Source: Verrucomicrobia bacterium UBA2970
GTDB lineage: Bacteria; Verrucomicrobiota; Verrucomicrobiia; Limisphaerales; AAA164-E04
DNA: 33,623 bases
Assembly (NCBI GenBank): GCA_002348345.1
Contig: DEAY01000452.1
Coordinates: forward strand, 1 to 33,623
Direction of reading: 5' to 3'
Shown: piece after piece, positions 32,452-33,623 of the stretch
How positions within the stretch are numbered: the stretch's first letter is position 1
How the letters are laid out: every line of letters begins with the position of its first letter
Program-made: the position numbers and the translations under genes
The notes under the pieces: generated by a model
Seen by the model: the letters and a program-made list of their open reading frames with translations, nothing else
The model's database searches: none
What the model was told of the DNA's origin: nothing

Positions 32452-33426
32452 CTAAAAGAGTCGGCCGACCGCCAGGCCGATGACGCTGAGCGGTCCCTGA
32501 TCCTCGAGGCTCTCGGTGGCTTTTTCGACTTTCTGAAGGGTCGCCTTGGCGTTGTCGATGAGGGCTGCGTCGTTGACGAGGCTTCCGACACTGCCCTCCC
32601 CCTGATTGATTTTCTCAAGGATTTCCCGGAGATGGGTCATCGCCACGGTGGTTTCCTGATAAAGGGCATCATCGGTCGCTAGTTTGCCCAGGGTTCCTTT
32701 TCCCGCTCTGAGGTCGGTGATCACTCCCTGGGCGTCAACGAGCGTGCCCTCGAGGGTTGAGGAGGTTTGGTTGAGCTTGCCCACGGTTTCGAGGGCGGTT
32801 GCATAGAGGGTCTCATCATTGATCAGACGGCCGAGGGTACCTTCCCCGCTGGCAAGCTGGGCCGACGAGTTCTGAACGTTTTCAATGATGGCGGCCACCC
32901 GGTCCTTGTTCTCCTTGAGGAAGTCTGCCAGGGGACCAAGCATGTCCCCGATCTTATCGCCTCCGAAGGTGTCGGTGACACTCTCGATGCCCTGGGCGAC
33001 CTCGTCAATTTGTGAAATCAGGGCGCCGAGGTCCGGCTGTTCTCGGGTGGCGAGCTCGGCACCCGGAGTGAGGGGCACGCCGTTGTTGCCAAATTCGATG
33101 GCGACGTAGTTCTGGCCCATCAGTCCCATGAATTGGATCGACGCGACACTGTCGGTCCTCACCGCGGAGGCGCTCTCCGCATCGAGTCGAAGGGAGATCC
33201 GCACCTGGTTATCGGCGAAGCCAATCGATTCGACGTTCCCAATCTCGACGCCCGCCATTTTCACGGGATCCCCCTCTTTGAGGTCTCGGATGTTATTGAA
33301 CCGGGCACCGACGGAGACCGTTTCATGGAAGACGTTCAGGCCTCCGGCGATTTCCATGAGAATGAATAAACCGATTAAGGCAAGGGCGAAGAAGATTCCA
33401 AGTCGGGTTTCCAGGGTGCTTTTCAT
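32452..33426 (-). CDS. MCE/MlaD family lipid-transport substrate-binding protein
   Basis: A 324-residue periplasmic protein anchored by one N-terminal helix (about 10-28). The MCE domain is at about 37-115, with VGARFNNIRDLKEGDPVKMAGVEIG in two stretches and MGLMGQNYVAIEFG. The long C-terminal helical region carries three related repeats: GEGTLGRLINDETLY (194-208), GKGTLGKLATDDALY (242-256) and GEGSVGSLVNDAALI (276-290). MlaD-type proteins form hexameric rings that shuttle phospholipids between inner and outer membranes. The start overlaps the stop of the MlaF-type ATPase by four bases. Confidence 0.92.
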   Translation of the reverse strand: MKSTLETRLGIFFALALIGLFILMEIAGGLNVFHETVSVGARFNNIRDLKEGDPVKMAGVEIGNVESIGFADNQVRISLRLDAESASAVRTDSVASIQFMGLMGQNYVAIEFGNNGVPLTPGAELATREQPDLGALISQIDEVAQGIESVTDTFGGDKIGDMLGPLADFLKENKDRVAAIIENVQNSSAQLASGEGTLGRLINDETLYATALETVGKLNQTSSTLEGTLVDAQGVITDLRAGKGTLGKLATDDALYQETTVAMTHLREILEKINQGEGSVGSLVNDAALIDNAKATLQKVEKATESLEDQGPLSVIGLAVGRLF

Positions 33427-33623
33427 GATGCTGATGGGTGGGCGGTTTGACCGGCCAGGAGGAATTCCTGAATAAAGGGATCCCTTTCCTTTTGAACCTC
33501 TTCAGGGGTGCCAACCAGGATGATTCGACCCTCTCGAATGATCGCGATGCGGTGGCCGATGGAGAGGGCGAGTTGGCGATCGTGGGTGACCACAATCGAT
33601 GTCACTCCCGTCCGTTGATTGAG
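33423..33623 (-). CDS. MlaF-type ABC ATPase, C-terminal part (cut by window edge)
   Basis: The last 66 residues of an ABC ATPase. The fragment starts LNQRTGVTSIVVTHD at the window edge, with the switch histidine in VTHD, followed by the D-loop-distal RIAIIREGRIILVGTPEEV pattern and a short tail. Walker A, signature and Walker B lie outside the window. Because it is followed by an MCE protein with an ATGA overlap, it is most likely the ATPase of the Mla-type phospholipid transporter, and an MlaE permease gene would be expected further right. Confidence 0.88.
   Translation of the reverse strand, partial: LNQRTGVTSIVVTHDRQLALSIGHRIAIIREGRIILVGTPEEVQKERDPFIQEFLLAGQTAHPSAS

Noticed and set aside
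1..33623. CRISPR arrays, insertion sequences, prophage genes, tRNA or rRNA genes
   Set aside because: None was found on reading both strands: no regularly spaced direct repeats, no transposase or integrase, and no cloverleaf-like or rRNA-like segment.

Overview
The window looks like chromosome from a GC-rich Gram-negative bacterium of the Planctomycetota-Verrucomicrobiota (PVC) group, more probably Verrucomicrobiota. The pointers are a paired DUF1549/DUF1553 cytochrome-type protein and DUF1501 protein, a PQQ-like beta-propeller protein, an SGNH hydrolase carrying TPR repeats, an EboB/EboE pair, and outer-membrane systems (TolC-type efflux, MCE/Mla lipid transport). This placement is an inference from gene content; there is no rRNA gene or other phylogenetic marker except ligA. 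I saw no insertion sequence, prophage, tRNA, rRNA or CRISPR array.

Layout. 1-1.6 kb: three leftward genes (YjbQ-type, a polytopic membrane protein, YggT-type), with a possible Arg-rich N-terminus running off the left edge. 1.75-3.26 kb: a rightward SGNH hydrolase with TPRs. 3.3-8.9 kb: a leftward four-gene efflux operon in the order TolC, membrane-fusion adaptor, LolD/MacB-type ATPase, MacB-type permease; the adaptor ends in an EF-hand-like calcium loop. 9.06-11.39 kb: a rightward three-gene operon, a small unknown protein followed by EboB and EboE. 11.4-17.4 kb: leftward genes for a beta-CASP metallo-hydrolase, a site-2 protease homologue, and the DUF1549/DUF1553 plus DUF1501 pair.

17.4-18.04 kb is a gene-free, partly AT-rich region. 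It contains a strong rightward intrinsic terminator with no rightward gene before it, so it probably holds a small RNA or a leader/attenuator. 18.04-26.2 kb is a tightly packed rightward run of eight genes: a PQQ-like propeller, a HemN/HemW-like radical SAM protein, a chorismate-lyase-like protein, a halogenase/geranylgeranyl-reductase-type flavoprotein, a GT4 glycosyltransferase, a hotdog thioesterase, a small EamA-like membrane protein and a phenylacetate-CoA-ligase-like enzyme. Together these suggest making 4-hydroxybenzoate (or a similar aryl acid) from chorismate, activating it as a CoA thioester, and decorating a product by redox, radical and glycosyl chemistry. This is the best candidate for an undescribed system here; the product cannot be read from the sequence and no ketosynthase or acyl carrier protein is visible.

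26.2-33.6 kb: leftward genes for a YdcF/DUF218 protein, an AIM24-family protein, a secreted DMFase-like protein, and then a chain of MlaF-type ATPase (cut by the right edge), MCE/MlaD protein, TerC-type membrane protein and NAD-dependent DNA ligase.
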